From Temnopleurus reevesii (taxonomy: Eukaryota; Echinodermata; Echinoidea; Temnopleuroida; Temnopleuridae): DNA of 24,024 bases. Each line of letters begins with the position of its first letter. Position 1 is the first letter of the stretch. The notes beneath the pieces were generated by a model that was not told the origin of the DNA, searched no databases, and saw only the letters and a program-made list of their open reading frames with translations. Shown one piece after another: positions 1 through 8,759 of the stretch. The stretch covers positions 1 to 24,024 of the forward strand of contig BQKZ01001946.1 in assembly GCA_036244855.1 (NCBI GenBank), in the 5' to 3' direction. Position numbers and translations under genes: made by a program.

Positions 1-96
1 CCTCTTTACGGCTCCTAGATGCATCAGATTTGATCAATCTGTCTCCCTTATCCCTCGTAGCACTATCCAAACCCTCTTTACGGCTCCTAGATGCAT
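1..96. repeat. 72-bp tandem repeat, about two copies, cut by window start
   Basis: Positions 1-24 and 73-96 are identical and begin CCTCTTTACGGCTCC, giving a 72-bp period. The following bases stay similar for about 20 positions (GATCAATCTG against GATCAACTGG). The array may continue upstream. From 97 to 324 I see no gene, only AT-rich sequence. Confidence 0.7.
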
Positions 97-324
97 ATGA
101 CTCGATCAACTGGTTGCTCATAGCCTGCACTTTTGACAAGTGGCACATGAAACAATAATATTGAATCAACCTTGTTAGGGTTAAGCCTCTTGTGGTGCAA
201 ACTTTTGCAATCCAAATAATTTTCTGTTCCTGTGATCAATATCAAATAGCATTCCTGTTACTGGTACTGGAAGGTTCCTCAGGATGAACCATTTAGCTTT
301 GTTGGTGTTATGGATGGGTTTTTT

Positions 325-1065
325 ATGCCTCCGCCACAGTAAGGTGGTGCCGGAGGCATGTTTTAGGGCTGTCCGTACGTGTGTCCGTCCGAAACTTGTT
401 ACCGCAATAAGTTCAGAATTGCTGGACAGATTTGGACCAAACTTGGCTCAAGTATGTATAAGCATGTGACGATGAACTGATGAGATTTTGGGTTCAATGG
501 GCCCAAGGTCAAAGGTCACAGGGTTAAAAAATTGTAAAAAATCTCTGAAAATTGCTTGTTACCGCAATAAGTTCAGAATTGCTGGACAGATTTTGACCAC
601 ACTTGGCTCAAGTATGTTTAAGCATTTGAGGATGAAGTGATCAGATTTCGGGCTCAATGGGTCAAAGGTTAAAGGTCACAGGGCAAAAAAACTTGTAAAA
701 AATCTCCCAAAATTGCTTGTTACCGCGATAACTTCGGTATAACTGAACCAATTGCTCCCAAACCTTGCTCTAAAGTGTATAAGCATGGGAGGATGTACTG
801 ATTAGATTTTAGGTTCAGTAGGTTAAATGTCAAAGGTCACAGGGCAAAAAAAATTGTAGAAAATCATCCAATAAAGCTTATTATTGCTATAACTTTAGAA
901 AAATTGAACCAATTTCTTTCAAATTTAGCTCAATTATGTATAAGCATGTGAGATGGAAATGATGAGTTGGATTCCAGGGTCAAAGATCGCGGTGCCCAAA
1001 ATTTGATTTCTGATGGCATGGTACAAGCTGTACATATTTTTCTGACTGCGTGATGGCGGAGGCAT
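325..1065. mobile_element. Family A non-autonomous inverted-repeat element, copy 1
   Basis: The element starts ATGCCTCCGCCA (325-336) and ends with the exact reverse complement TGGCGGAGGCAT (1054-1065), a perfect 12-bp terminal inverted repeat. Between the ends lie about four diverged tandem units of ~160 bp, starting near 394, 554, 714 and 876. Each opens with CTTGTTACCGCRATAA-like sequence, and most carry GGTCAAAGGTCA-like motifs. There is no reading frame of note, so it is a MITE-like element moved by an unknown transposase. I found no clear target-site duplication. A second copy lies at 17202-18178. Confidence 0.75.
506..518 (+). promoter_or_regulatory. Perfect DR1 nuclear-receptor half-site pair inside family A
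   Basis: The sequence reads AGGTCA-A-AGGTCA, the consensus for RXR, HNF4 or COUP-TF class receptors. Related pairs occur in the next units at 666-678 (AGGTTA-A-AGGTCA) and 827-839 (ATGTCA-A-AGGTCA). The motif match is seen directly; receptor binding is not shown. Confidence 0.4.
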
Positions 1066-1490
1066 GAATTGCTACCGTGCGCGGTTGAGGATTCATCTAG
1101 TTTTTATTTAAATTTATTATATTTGATTTTGACAATAAGGTGATGTTTATGTGACAATAGAAACAATAAAATTTCCATAATATAGATTAAACAAAAATTA
1201 ATAATACATGACATCTGAATGGTGAAGTGAATTATGAGGGGCATGCAAAGAAAGCGAGGCTTGCAATGCGCATGCCCCATCTTACATTAAAGATACATTA
1301 CAAGATACAAATTATGGAACACAATTATATTATGATTTCTTGATAAATGAGATATTTGAACATCTGTAAAAATGAAGAAAAGGCTGTTAATTTTTATCTT
1401 TCAAGACGACTTTTCAAAAGAGCAAAAAAATTTTTTATCAGAGGGCTCGTTTGTAAGTTAAAGTATTTATATTGAAATTATAGTTTTATT
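1066..1490. other. AT-rich spacer with one 9-bp stem-loop
   Basis: No gene is visible. The only structure is GGGGCATGC (1238-1246) paired perfectly with GCATGCCCC (1270-1278) around a 23-base loop. There is no U-run beside it and no known RNA is recognised. Confidence 0.4.
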
Positions 1491-1686
1491 GTCTCGCCTG
1501 CGTAGCAGAATCGAGACATAGGCGCCGCTTTTTCCGACGGCGGCGGCGACAGCGGCAGCGACGGCGAAGGCGATGGCGTCAACAATTTAGAATTGCTCCA
1601 AATCAAAAACCCGATTTTCATCAAACTTGCACAATAGGTCCATTGGGGAGCCCAATTAGTGCAGAGCAATTTTCAGGTCATTATCG

Positions 1687-1699
1687 AGGTCAAAGGTCA
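1687..1699 (+). promoter_or_regulatory. Perfect DR1 site in family C, unit 1
   Basis: AGGTCA-A-AGGTCA matches the DR1 nuclear-receptor consensus exactly. Function is not shown; it may only reflect the repeat unit. Confidence 0.4.
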
Positions 1700-1837
1700 T
1701 CTGAGGTTCCGAAATCTTAACCTGAAAACTTAACCTTGGCTCTCATTTCAAAACCCCTTGCCTGATTTTCATCAAACTTGCACAATAGGTCCATTGGGCG
1801 GCCCAAATAGTGCAGAGCAATTTTCAGGTCATTATCT

Positions 1838-1850
1838 AGGTCAAAGGTCA
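1838..1850 (+). promoter_or_regulatory. Perfect DR1 site in family C, unit 2
   Basis: AGGTCA-A-AGGTCA is followed four bases later by a third half-site at 1855-1860. Same caveat as the other DR1 sites. Confidence 0.4.
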
Positions 1851-2208
1851 TTTGAGGTCAAATTTATCAAATCTTAACCTGAAAACTTAATCTTGGCTCT
1901 CATTCCAAAACCCCTTGCCCGATTTTCATGAAACTTGCACAATGGGTCCATTGGGTAGCCCAAATAATGTAGATCAATTCTCGGGGCATCGTTGAGGTCA
2001 AATTTCCCAAATCTTAACCTGAAAACTTAACCTTGGCTCTTTTTTAAATATTCCTTGTCCAATATTCATCAAACTTGAACCATCTCTATAGAAATATGTC
2101 AACAGCATATTGCTATAATTTACAAATCGCGCAATGCAGGCGAGACTGCCAGGCGGCGTTTCACTTGTTATGCACTTTGCCGCTAACATCTATGCCCCCT
2201 TCCCCCTC

Positions 2209-2246
2209 CTGTCTCTTATACACATCTAGATGTGTATAAGAGACAG
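2209..2246. other. Nextera mate-pair junction adapter (assembly artefact)
   Basis: Positions 2209-2227 read CTGTCTCTTATACACATCT, the 19-bp Tn5 mosaic end. Positions 2228-2246 are its exact reverse complement. This back-to-back 38-bp arrangement is the circularisation junction of Illumina Nextera mate-pair libraries. A single N follows at 2248. The sequence left and right of it was probably joined by untrimmed mate-pair reads or gap filling, so the true distance and order across this point are unknown. Confidence 0.97.
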
Positions 2247-2315
2247 TNAAAAACTAAATGAAATAATTTCCTGGCTATGAATTGCTAATTTCATCTTTCT
2301 TGTTCTCATTCACAG

Positions 2316-2386
2316 ATGAAGATGCACCAAGGGGAGAAAAGAGGAAAAGGGATGATGATGATGAAGATGACGAGGAGGATGACTAG
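2316..2386 (+). CDS. Last coding exon of an ANP32-family acidic nuclear phosphoprotein
   Basis: A pyrimidine-rich tract ending TTCTCATTCACAG (to 2315) is a good splice acceptor. The exon enters in phase 1: its first two bases complete a split codon. It then encodes about 22 residues, EDAPRGEKRKR followed by an Asp/Glu run, and stops at TAG 2384-2386. The basic GEKRKRD patch followed by an acidic tail to the stop is the hallmark of the ANP32 C-terminus, where the basic patch serves as a nuclear localisation signal. ANP32 proteins are nuclear histone-binding and phosphatase-modulating factors with an N-terminal leucine-rich-repeat domain. No upstream exon is present; 70 bases upstream sits the adapter and N, so they may be lost or misplaced. 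Prothymosin-alpha or another acidic nuclear protein is less likely. Confidence 0.65.
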
Positions 2387-3325
2387 GGGCAGTGAATGAT
2401 GGGAGGTTGGATGTTGCTTGGTTGTGCAAGCACAAGTACTATCATATCAGGGAGGTTGCAGTGAGGAGATGAAGATGTAATGAATTTTCAAAATCTCCTT
2501 AAATATTAACTTTTGAGTCCATTCCAGATTGACTTTGCACTAGCTATTGATAATACACTGAATTGAGAGATGACAATAAACTGTGGAGGTAATGGTGGAA
2601 TAGGATATATGATGATGGAGTGACAAAGAGCATGGATTGGCATCTTAACACTATGCTTACTGGGTTAATATCACACAACATTTTTGAATCGGGGCTCAAT
2701 TTGATGTTAATATTAATGATATTGATGATTTCACATTTGTATGAAGTGCTAAAATCTGCCCGTATACGGTATGCACAAAATGTAACTTCTATACAAAAAA
2801 AAATACATTTAATACAAAATCTACGATGCTACCAAGATGATACAGAGTGAGAATGGTGTTTTCATAAGAAATATGTTTAGTAGCTTAAGAGAATAGTCTA
2901 CCTGAAAACAATATTTTTTTTAACAGGAGCATAAAATTTTGGTCAGCTGAACCAAAAAAGTTTGAAGGGAATGGGACAAGTAAAAGAATTTTTAAAGATG
3001 AAGATAAAATTGACAAATCAGTGAAATTTTTCAGAGATGTTACCAATTTGATGATTTCATGGGTGCACAACTGACCAGAATCTTGTTCTATGGTGCAAAA
3101 TGTGAACATACCAATAGGGATATATATCTATCATGATGATATCCTATGGTTTTGAGAAAGTCATATTTTTATGGGGAAAAACCTAACATTTTATGACATG
3201 GATATGAATATCATAAATGATCAGTTGTGTATCTATGACATTTTGACATGTAGTGGTACACTTTTTCTCAAACTTTTTTGTTCCGATCATCTGATTTTTT
3301 CTGTTCCTATGGGGTTTCTTTCTGA
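2387..3325 (+). other. Probable 3' UTR and downstream flank of the ANP32-type gene
   Basis: The first polyadenylation hexamer after the stop is AATAAA at 2575-2580, about 190 bases downstream. The rest is AT-rich with no reading frame that resembles a protein. Animal ANP32 transcripts often have long 3' UTRs, so the transcript may run further; a second AATAAA lies at 3700-3705. Confidence 0.4.
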
Positions 3326-3342
3326 GGGGGGGGGGGGGGGGG
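3326..3342 (+). repeat. G17 homopolymer
   Basis: Seventeen consecutive G. It could be a relic of a family B terminus, but the conserved B core is not seen next to it. From 3343 to 3747 the sequence is AT-rich with no gene. Confidence 0.8.
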
Positions 3343-3747
3343 TAGGCTCTCCTTTTAATGAGTTTCCTTTAACCCCCTCCCTCCCTACACGACCGTATAG
3401 TTTAACTCCCTCAATGTATATTTTCTTTTATTTTATTGATTATGCAAATTCATGCATAAAATCAATCTTTATGCTCTATGACACCCCTAACTTTCTAATT
3501 GTGGTTGTAGATATTCTTGATGTCTGCCTTAAAATTGTTTAAAATTTGGTATGAGAATTAAACTTCTGTATTTCCTTGTGTTTTTTTTTCTTTCCATTTT
3601 ATTCCGTTTTTTAATGAAATTGCAGAAAATATTTGAAGAGTAATTATGTCCATAAGTATGAAAGTATTCATAACTTAAGAACATCTGTATTGAGCACCTA
3701 ATAAATGCTATGTATTACACTGATCAACAAAATTTTACATTTTGAAA

Positions 3748-5126
3748 GATGTCTGTGTTTTTTCAGCTGATTTAGAGTGAATTTAGATTGATTTAGACTG
3801 ATTTAAATGCACTGAATTAAAAAAATCACATTAGTTTCGCTCAATCATGTCAAGTGTTCAAGCTATCCCCGCATGTGGTTGTTTTTAATGTTTTGTTCTC
3901 ATGTAAGCATGTGTGGATCACTTTTGCAAGGTGCTGGTGAGATAGAATGACATTTCAAAAATGAAAATTTTGGCTATAAATGATAATTTTAATAGAAAAT
4001 GATATTAAGGTCTAATAGTGATGGGTGATAAGGTTGTTTATGGTTCAGTTTGGAGCCATGGCACCTCAAAATCCTCGATAAATTTGATAGGGCAAAGCAT
4101 AAAGTTATTTTATCAAAACTAAAGGGTTAGACTAGCCAGAATATTTATTTTTAAACAGTAGAACATTAATCTAGTAAAGAAAACAAAAAAGGTTTCGGAC
4201 AATTGGAGAGGTTAAGAGTAAATAATGAATTTTGTATAATATAAAAAGTTTTAAAAACAATACCAAAATTACTAGGCAAACTTGCAAATTTGGTGACATT
4301 GGTAATGAGATAATGGATCTTCTAATCCCTTATTCTTTTTCTATGAATAAGAATAAATACTGAATATTTAAGAAACTCACAATTTTCAGATTTTCAAGGA
4401 AATTTAACAGAGTAAATGTTTTTTTTCTTCATATTTCTGTACAACAGAATCTGAAGAATATTTCATTTACTTAAGCAATTCAGTTTCACTATATTTCACC
4501 GTGCAATTAACAGATTATAGTAAATATAAAGGCATATAATCACCATATTCTTAGATGAATATGATAACATGGTAGAACTGGTAATAAAAGGCATCACAAA
4601 AGTTGCAAATTGGTCTATAATGATGTTTATTGTTTTCATCAATTTTTTAAATTTGAAATTTCATATTTCTCAAATTACCTATTCATTTTCCCTCAAACTT
4701 ATTTTTTCTGTTTTGTTAATCTAATTTATATTCTTTTGTTGGAAAATAAATATTTTGGCTGTTCTTCCAGCTTAGTTTTTGTCCAATAACTTTATGCATT
4801 GCCCTATCCAATTTTTGGGGAATTTTTAGGGTTCACGGCTTCTAAGTGAGGCATTTTAAATATAATCACCACAAAATATTAGACCTGAATATTTCTTGCC
4901 ATTAACATAATCATTTCTGACAAAAATATCTATTTTCCATGACATTTCACCCCACCAAATCCTTCAAAAGTGCTCCACACATGCGTCAATGTGAACAAAA
5001 TGTAAAAAAAATAAAAAAAATGTCGGGATAGCTCGAAAACTTGTCCTGATTGAGCGAAACCAATGTGATTTCTGGATTAAGCGCATCAGATTCAACTTTA
5101 ATCAGCTAAAAAATTCACAGACAACA
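3748..5126. mobile_element. Giant fold-back element: complete diverged 1.38-kb palindrome
   Basis: The left half read forward matches the right half read in reverse complement along its whole length. Paired blocks include GATGTCTGTG (3748) with CACAGACAAC (5116), TTTCGCTCAATCA (3836) with TGATTGAGCGAAA (5048), CATGTGTGGA (3908) with TCCACACATG (4974), and GATAGGGCAA (4087) with TTGCCCTATCC (4799). The centre is TTCTGT-ACA-ACAGAA at 4435-4449, so the arms are ~690 bp with almost no loop. The arms have drifted by substitutions and indels. There is no coding capacity. It may be a fold-back transposon or an old inverted duplication; no target duplication was identified. Confidence 0.75.
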
Positions 5127-5146
5127 AATTTGCTGTGGACCATTGC

Positions 5147-5168
5147 TATTATTATTATTATTATTATT
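5147..5168 (+). repeat. (ATT)n microsatellite
   Basis: About seven ATT units just outside the right edge of the palindrome. Confidence 0.85.
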
Positions 5169-5407
5169 TATGTTCTGTCTGAAATCATAATGCTCATTAA
5201 CGTTGTACCCAGGATCATGTGTTTTTCGGTCTGACATGCATGTGCAAAATGTAGACTGCATAAGATTCAGTTTCTTGTGAAATTGGTAAGTGTCAGGAAT
5301 CTGGAGCCCCAGTGTTTTTTTTTTTGACAAGTGACCGTCTTAGTAGAGCGTGCCTTCGTTTGCAGGAGGGGCGATGATGACATATTGCGTACATCTGTCA
5401 ATCATCA

Positions 5408-5415
5408 TGACGTCA
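5408..5415. promoter_or_regulatory. Palindromic CRE-like site TGACGTCA
   Basis: An exact full CREB/ATF consensus, 113 bases before the ATG of the acidic reading frame at 5528. It lies in a stretch (5371-5403) partly repeated at 5673-5705; both contain a GACATA...CTGTCAATC core. A promoter role is inference. Confidence 0.3.
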
Positions 5416-5527
5416 TATACAGACATTGCTGAACAGGAACCAGCATTTGCGTGTGTTGCTCTATGCATTCATGATACTGTTTGGCGCCATATTCAGTACA
5501 TCAAAGAATATCATTGAAGTACGGAAT

Positions 5528-5680
5528 ATGACGGATTCTTCAGAAGCTGAGGAAGACCGTTATTCAAGCTCTGACTCAAATTTCGAGGAGGATATTGAAC
5601 AAGGAGAAATATTGGGGGCACAACCTTATATGTTTGAGTTTGTGGTGTCGGGGTTTGTTTTGATGCAGGGCTGGATATGA
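5528..5680 (+). CDS. Short acidic reading frame, possible first exon or captured exon
   Basis: ATG at 5528 opens 50 codons. The first part is acidic and serine-rich (MTDSSEAEEDRYSSSDSNF) and leads to ILGAQPYMFEF. Acidic starts ending in a PYMFEP-like motif are, from memory, typical of invertebrate proteins related to the P2X7 intracellular C-terminal domain, several of which ride on mobile DNA. The frame then becomes unremarkable and stops at 5678-5680, which suggests loss of a splice site or truncation. An upstream frame extension to 5426 lacks an ATG at its start and looks non-coding. I do not see a convincing splice donor. A chance reading frame remains possible. Confidence 0.3.
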   Translation: MTDSSEAEEDRYSSSDSNFEEDIEQGEILGAQPYMFEFVVSGFVLMQGWI

Positions 5681-6009
5681 CATAACAGACTCCGTCTGTC
5701 AATCGATGTGTGCCGTAGAAGTGGTATTTCTGGGAGGCGGGGCTTAGCTCTCTGACCCAGATAAAAATTTAGATGGAAAATAATTGTTTTAAAGTACTAC
5801 AGTTAGCAGCAAAATTATTCAACCCCTTTCACATTTTGGGCATAAAATATCATTACAAATTGTGCTGGAAAGTATGAAATATTCATATATAGACATCATA
5901 AAACCCAGTGAATTATATGTCATATGAAAGGGAAACATAACCTTTGTTTTCCACATGCTATCCAAGTGAGTTCATTAACCCTAATCCCATTGGGATATTT
6001 CAATCATCT

Positions 6010-6660
6010 CAGTCCATGGGGGGGGGGGGGGCTTTTTTGGCCCCCCCTCTCATCTTCACCCTCGATCGCGCCATTTGGCATGCACATAGACCGCGATGTT
6101 AACTCTTAGATTGCGTAGTCAAATATTTCAAAAATCTACTCACTATGCTAATTATGCTTTAATAATGCATAATTATGCGTGAATTCTAATAAACAATAAA
6201 TCATTTGCTGAAGCTCCAAATGTGCTGATTTTTGGTCTAGATACTCGTAGTAATGTCTCAGACATATAATCATGGAAAGAAAATGCAATCAAAATCTATT
6301 TCTTCTGTATCCTATTGTTTTTGTGAATTTCTTATGTCTTTCTTTGTTTTTTTTTACTTAATTATTTCTATTGTTTTTTTTCATGGGAATTGTTCGTGAC
6401 ATCATAAGAGGCATAGAATATTAATTTTAAATTCAGTTAGTATGCAAAATAGACAAGGATTTATGAATATTGACTGAAAACACAATTTGCATTGACTTTG
6501 TACATGAAATCACGTTTTTGACTCGTATTTGGCTTGACGATTTTTTTTCAAATGCATGTAGCGTCGGTACCGCATACCCGGTCGTCACAAATTTGATATC
6601 AAAAGTTGCACGAGACTTATGTACATTATTGCAGCGTTACTTGCGACCCATCCCTTGAAT
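6010..6660 (-). repeat. Family B G-tract repeat, reverse-oriented copy
   Basis: Read on the minus strand this copy has the family core ATGTACAAAGTCAATGCAAA (around 6511 down to 6475), a TAATTATGCAT-rich region (around 6150), and a terminal C/G palindrome, here a G14 run (6018-6031), CTTTTTTGG, then a C run. It lacks the G-rich 5' end seen in copies at 16143 and 23394. No open frame is preserved. Confidence 0.65.
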
Positions 6661-6894
6661 ATAGGCTCTTAAGTCATTTTCTTGAAAGACTACATGATAT
6701 TGTATAATTTGATGTCTGATTTAAAATATTTTGGTAGGTATTTATATTTTTATAGACATTTGTCAAAAAAAAATGTTTCATTTATGTTACCCCATTGACT
6801 TTTGTACATACATGTAGATTGTATTTTCATTGAAATTTTATTTTTTATTTCTTCATTAAATAAATACAAACCACTGCAGATACCAGAATTGTGT
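6661..6894. other. Spacer between inverted B copies
   Basis: AT-rich, no gene and no inverted match between its two halves that I can see. It may be host-element sequence of the surrounding TA-flanked element. Confidence 0.3.
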
Positions 6895-7590
6895 ATTAAC
6901 CCTAGACGTTTCGCGCGATAAGTCAGCAACGCAAATTTTTTTCACCGCAGATTTTTATGACAATTTTCTTTCACTCATCAAGCAACTTTTGAGACCAAAT
7001 TTGGTGTACCCGCGTTTACGGCCGTCGCGCTACGCGCTTTTGAAAAAACTTTGTTAACCCGAAAATTACCTTAAAACGAGATTTTATGTGTGCAAAGTCA
7101 ATGCAAATTGAGTTTTCTGTTATAAATCATAAAAGAAACAATATTTTCACTTTTCTTCGTAGGAACCTATTTATTTTAGCATAGATATGCTTTGAATACT
7201 TCCTGCAATAATTTTCAGGAAAAAAAAACGATGAAAATCAAAAGATCAAAGAAATAAGTAAAAAAATAATGAAATACATCAGACAATTAAAATTTTTTTG
7301 ATTTTTTCTCACCCAAATATCTCCAATTACAACAGAAACATGCATGCCAAAACTTAGAACTATAGAATGATTATTTTTGGACTTCAGAAAAAATAGGAAA
7401 TCACCACGCATTTACGCATAAATTAGCATAATTAATGAATTTGGGAGATTTTTCCGAAAAATTAATTATACAGTCATCAAGTTTACATCCACTCTACCGG
7501 CATGCAAATATTCGCGGCGATCGTGCGACTAACGGCCAAGATCTTAGGGGGGGGGGGGCTAAAAAGGCACCCCCCCAGTTTTCCAAGCTT
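6895..7590 (+). repeat. Family B G-tract repeat, forward copy
   Basis: The core GTGTGCAAAGTCAATGCAAA starts at 7088. AATGAAATACATCAGA follows near 7271 and ACGCATAAATTAGCATAATT near 7414. The copy ends CGGCCAAGATCTTA, G12 (7547-7558), CTAAAAAGG, then a C run. The end palindrome (G tract, AAAA-type centre, C tract) mirrors the start of the reverse copy at 6018. Apparent reading frames across it are chance. Confidence 0.65.
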
Positions 7591-7830
7591 CCAAAATAGC
7601 CCAATCTTTTTAAGTTATAGGGTATTGTCACATCTCTCAGAAAACATACAAAATCATTGTGATCATCGGTGGTTTGCAAGTTACACTTCAATAATTACAC
7701 AAAGGTAAGAAAATATACATCATTTTACATAATGGATCATATTTCTTTATGCATGGATGATCACAATTACATAACGGATGTAAAGCAAAAGTAATACATT
7801 ATGCTTTCTATTGATATACAATGTGATAGG
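7591..7830. other. AT-rich segment between B copy and LINE
   Basis: No gene seen. It is likely residual sequence of the surrounding TA-flanked element. Confidence 0.3.
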
Positions 7831-8443
7831 TTTTTTTTATTAATTAGATAATTTATATAGCGCAGTCACTATATGGATATACTCTACTGCGCTGTGATGT
7901 TAGGGTCTGTGGATATTGTTACTAAAATAATGCATAAAGGTACAAGATATTATTGAAAAGCTTCAAGAAATAAATGAGTTTGCAACAAGTTTTTAAAAAC
8001 AAGTACAGATGGAGATGATCTTATTTCTATTGGCAATTTGTTCCAAAGTTTTGGCTGAAGGTGCAGTCACCAAGTGTCACTTTTGTTTGATGGTGTGTTA
8101 GTTTTAGAATAAGTTTGTCCTGTCTATTTCGTAGATTGTGGGAATGTTTATTCGACTTAAATGATACTAATTCAGACAAGTAATAGGGGGCCTAAGCGTT
8201 CAGTGCCTTGTAGGTGAGCAACAAAATTTTGAATGCAATCCTTTGTCTTACGGGCAACCAATGTAATTCAATTAGCACAGAGGTAATATGAGAAAATCAA
8301 GAAAGGTTGGAGACTAGTCTTGCACATGCATTTTGAACATGTTGAAGCCGGGCTATCTGGCAATCTGGCATGCTGTAAAACAATGCATTGCAATATTCTA
8401 ATCTACTACTTATGAATGCATGGTCGAGGGTTTCAGTGTCCTG

Positions 8444-8621
8444 GGGCCAATTGCACGAAATAGTCTTAGCTATCCTCTTCATGCTAAGGCGTCTTAAGTC
8501 CTTGTACCACCCTCTTAACATAGTGGTATCGACGCTAATGTTTATGTTACGAGGGTGGCACAAGAAGTCAAGACGTCTTAGCAAGAAGAAGGTAGCTAAG
8601 ACCATTTCGAGCAATCAGCCC
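8444..8621. mobile_element. Harbinger-like fold-back MITE with CTG duplication inside the LINE
   Basis: The element starts GGGCCAATTGCACGAAAT. Its arms 8443-8522 and 8543-8622 pair with about 13 mismatches over 80 bp around a 20-bp spacer. CTG flanks both sides (8441-8443 and 8622-8624). Removing the element and one CTG restores the LINE frame through NQDTETLDHAF. The empty target reads CCTGG, matching the CCWGG target with 3-bp CWG duplication known for some PIF/Harbinger elements. No coding capacity. Confidence 0.75.
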
Positions 8622-8632
8622 CTGGTTGCTTA

Positions 8633-8759
8633 TGCCCCGGTCATATAGGACCCCGGAAGCAACACGATTCACCCCGACTCGTACTGGGGCAGTTAACTGT
8701 AAATTAACAAAGAGTCGGGGTGAATCGTGTTGCTTCCGGGGTCCTATGTGACCAGGGCT
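8633..8759. mobile_element. 127-bp fold-back MITE with TTA duplication inside the LINE
   Basis: Arms 8634-8680 and 8712-8758 pair over 47 bp with two mismatches. They begin GCCCYGGTCA and contain AGGACCCCGGAAGC. TTA flanks both ends (8630-8632 and 8760-8762). Deleting the element plus one TTA brings RYL and SNQDTETLDHAF of the LINE into one frame, so the boundaries are well supported. A 3-bp TWA-type duplication fits PIF/Harbinger; the family is otherwise not recognised. Confidence 0.75.

Larger units (their letters stand above)
1491..2146. mobile_element. Family C inverted-repeat element with ~150-bp internal units
   Basis: The element begins GTCTCGCCTGC (1491-1501) and ends GCAGGCGAGAC (2136-2146), an 11-bp perfect inverted repeat. 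Inside are about four tandem units keyed on GATTTTCATCAAACTTG-like sequence near 1612, 1763, 1920 and 2062. Two units carry perfect DR1 sites. A GC-rich stretch at 1520-1575 (GGCGGCGGCGACAGCGG) lies near the left end. There is no coding capacity and no clear target duplication; the true right edge could extend a little beyond 2146. Its layout mirrors family A although the termini are unrelated. Confidence 0.65.

Noticed and set aside
325..2146. CRISPR array from the ~160-bp periodicity
   Set aside because: Units are long, diverged and contiguous with no spacers; host is eukaryotic.
2209..2246. A real Tn5/IS50 insertion
   Set aside because: Only the 19-bp mosaic ends are present, head to head with no cargo, which is the library adapter form.
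3171..3542. A 123-codon frame
   Set aside because: It runs through a G17 tract and AT-rich DNA, with glycine run and low-complexity translation and no domain.
6470..6658. A 62-codon frame
   Set aside because: It is the reverse complement of the family B core; other B copies do not keep the frame.
8388..8648. Forward frame over the LINE
   Set aside because: It crosses the Harbinger-like arms on the opposite strand to the RT; chance frame.
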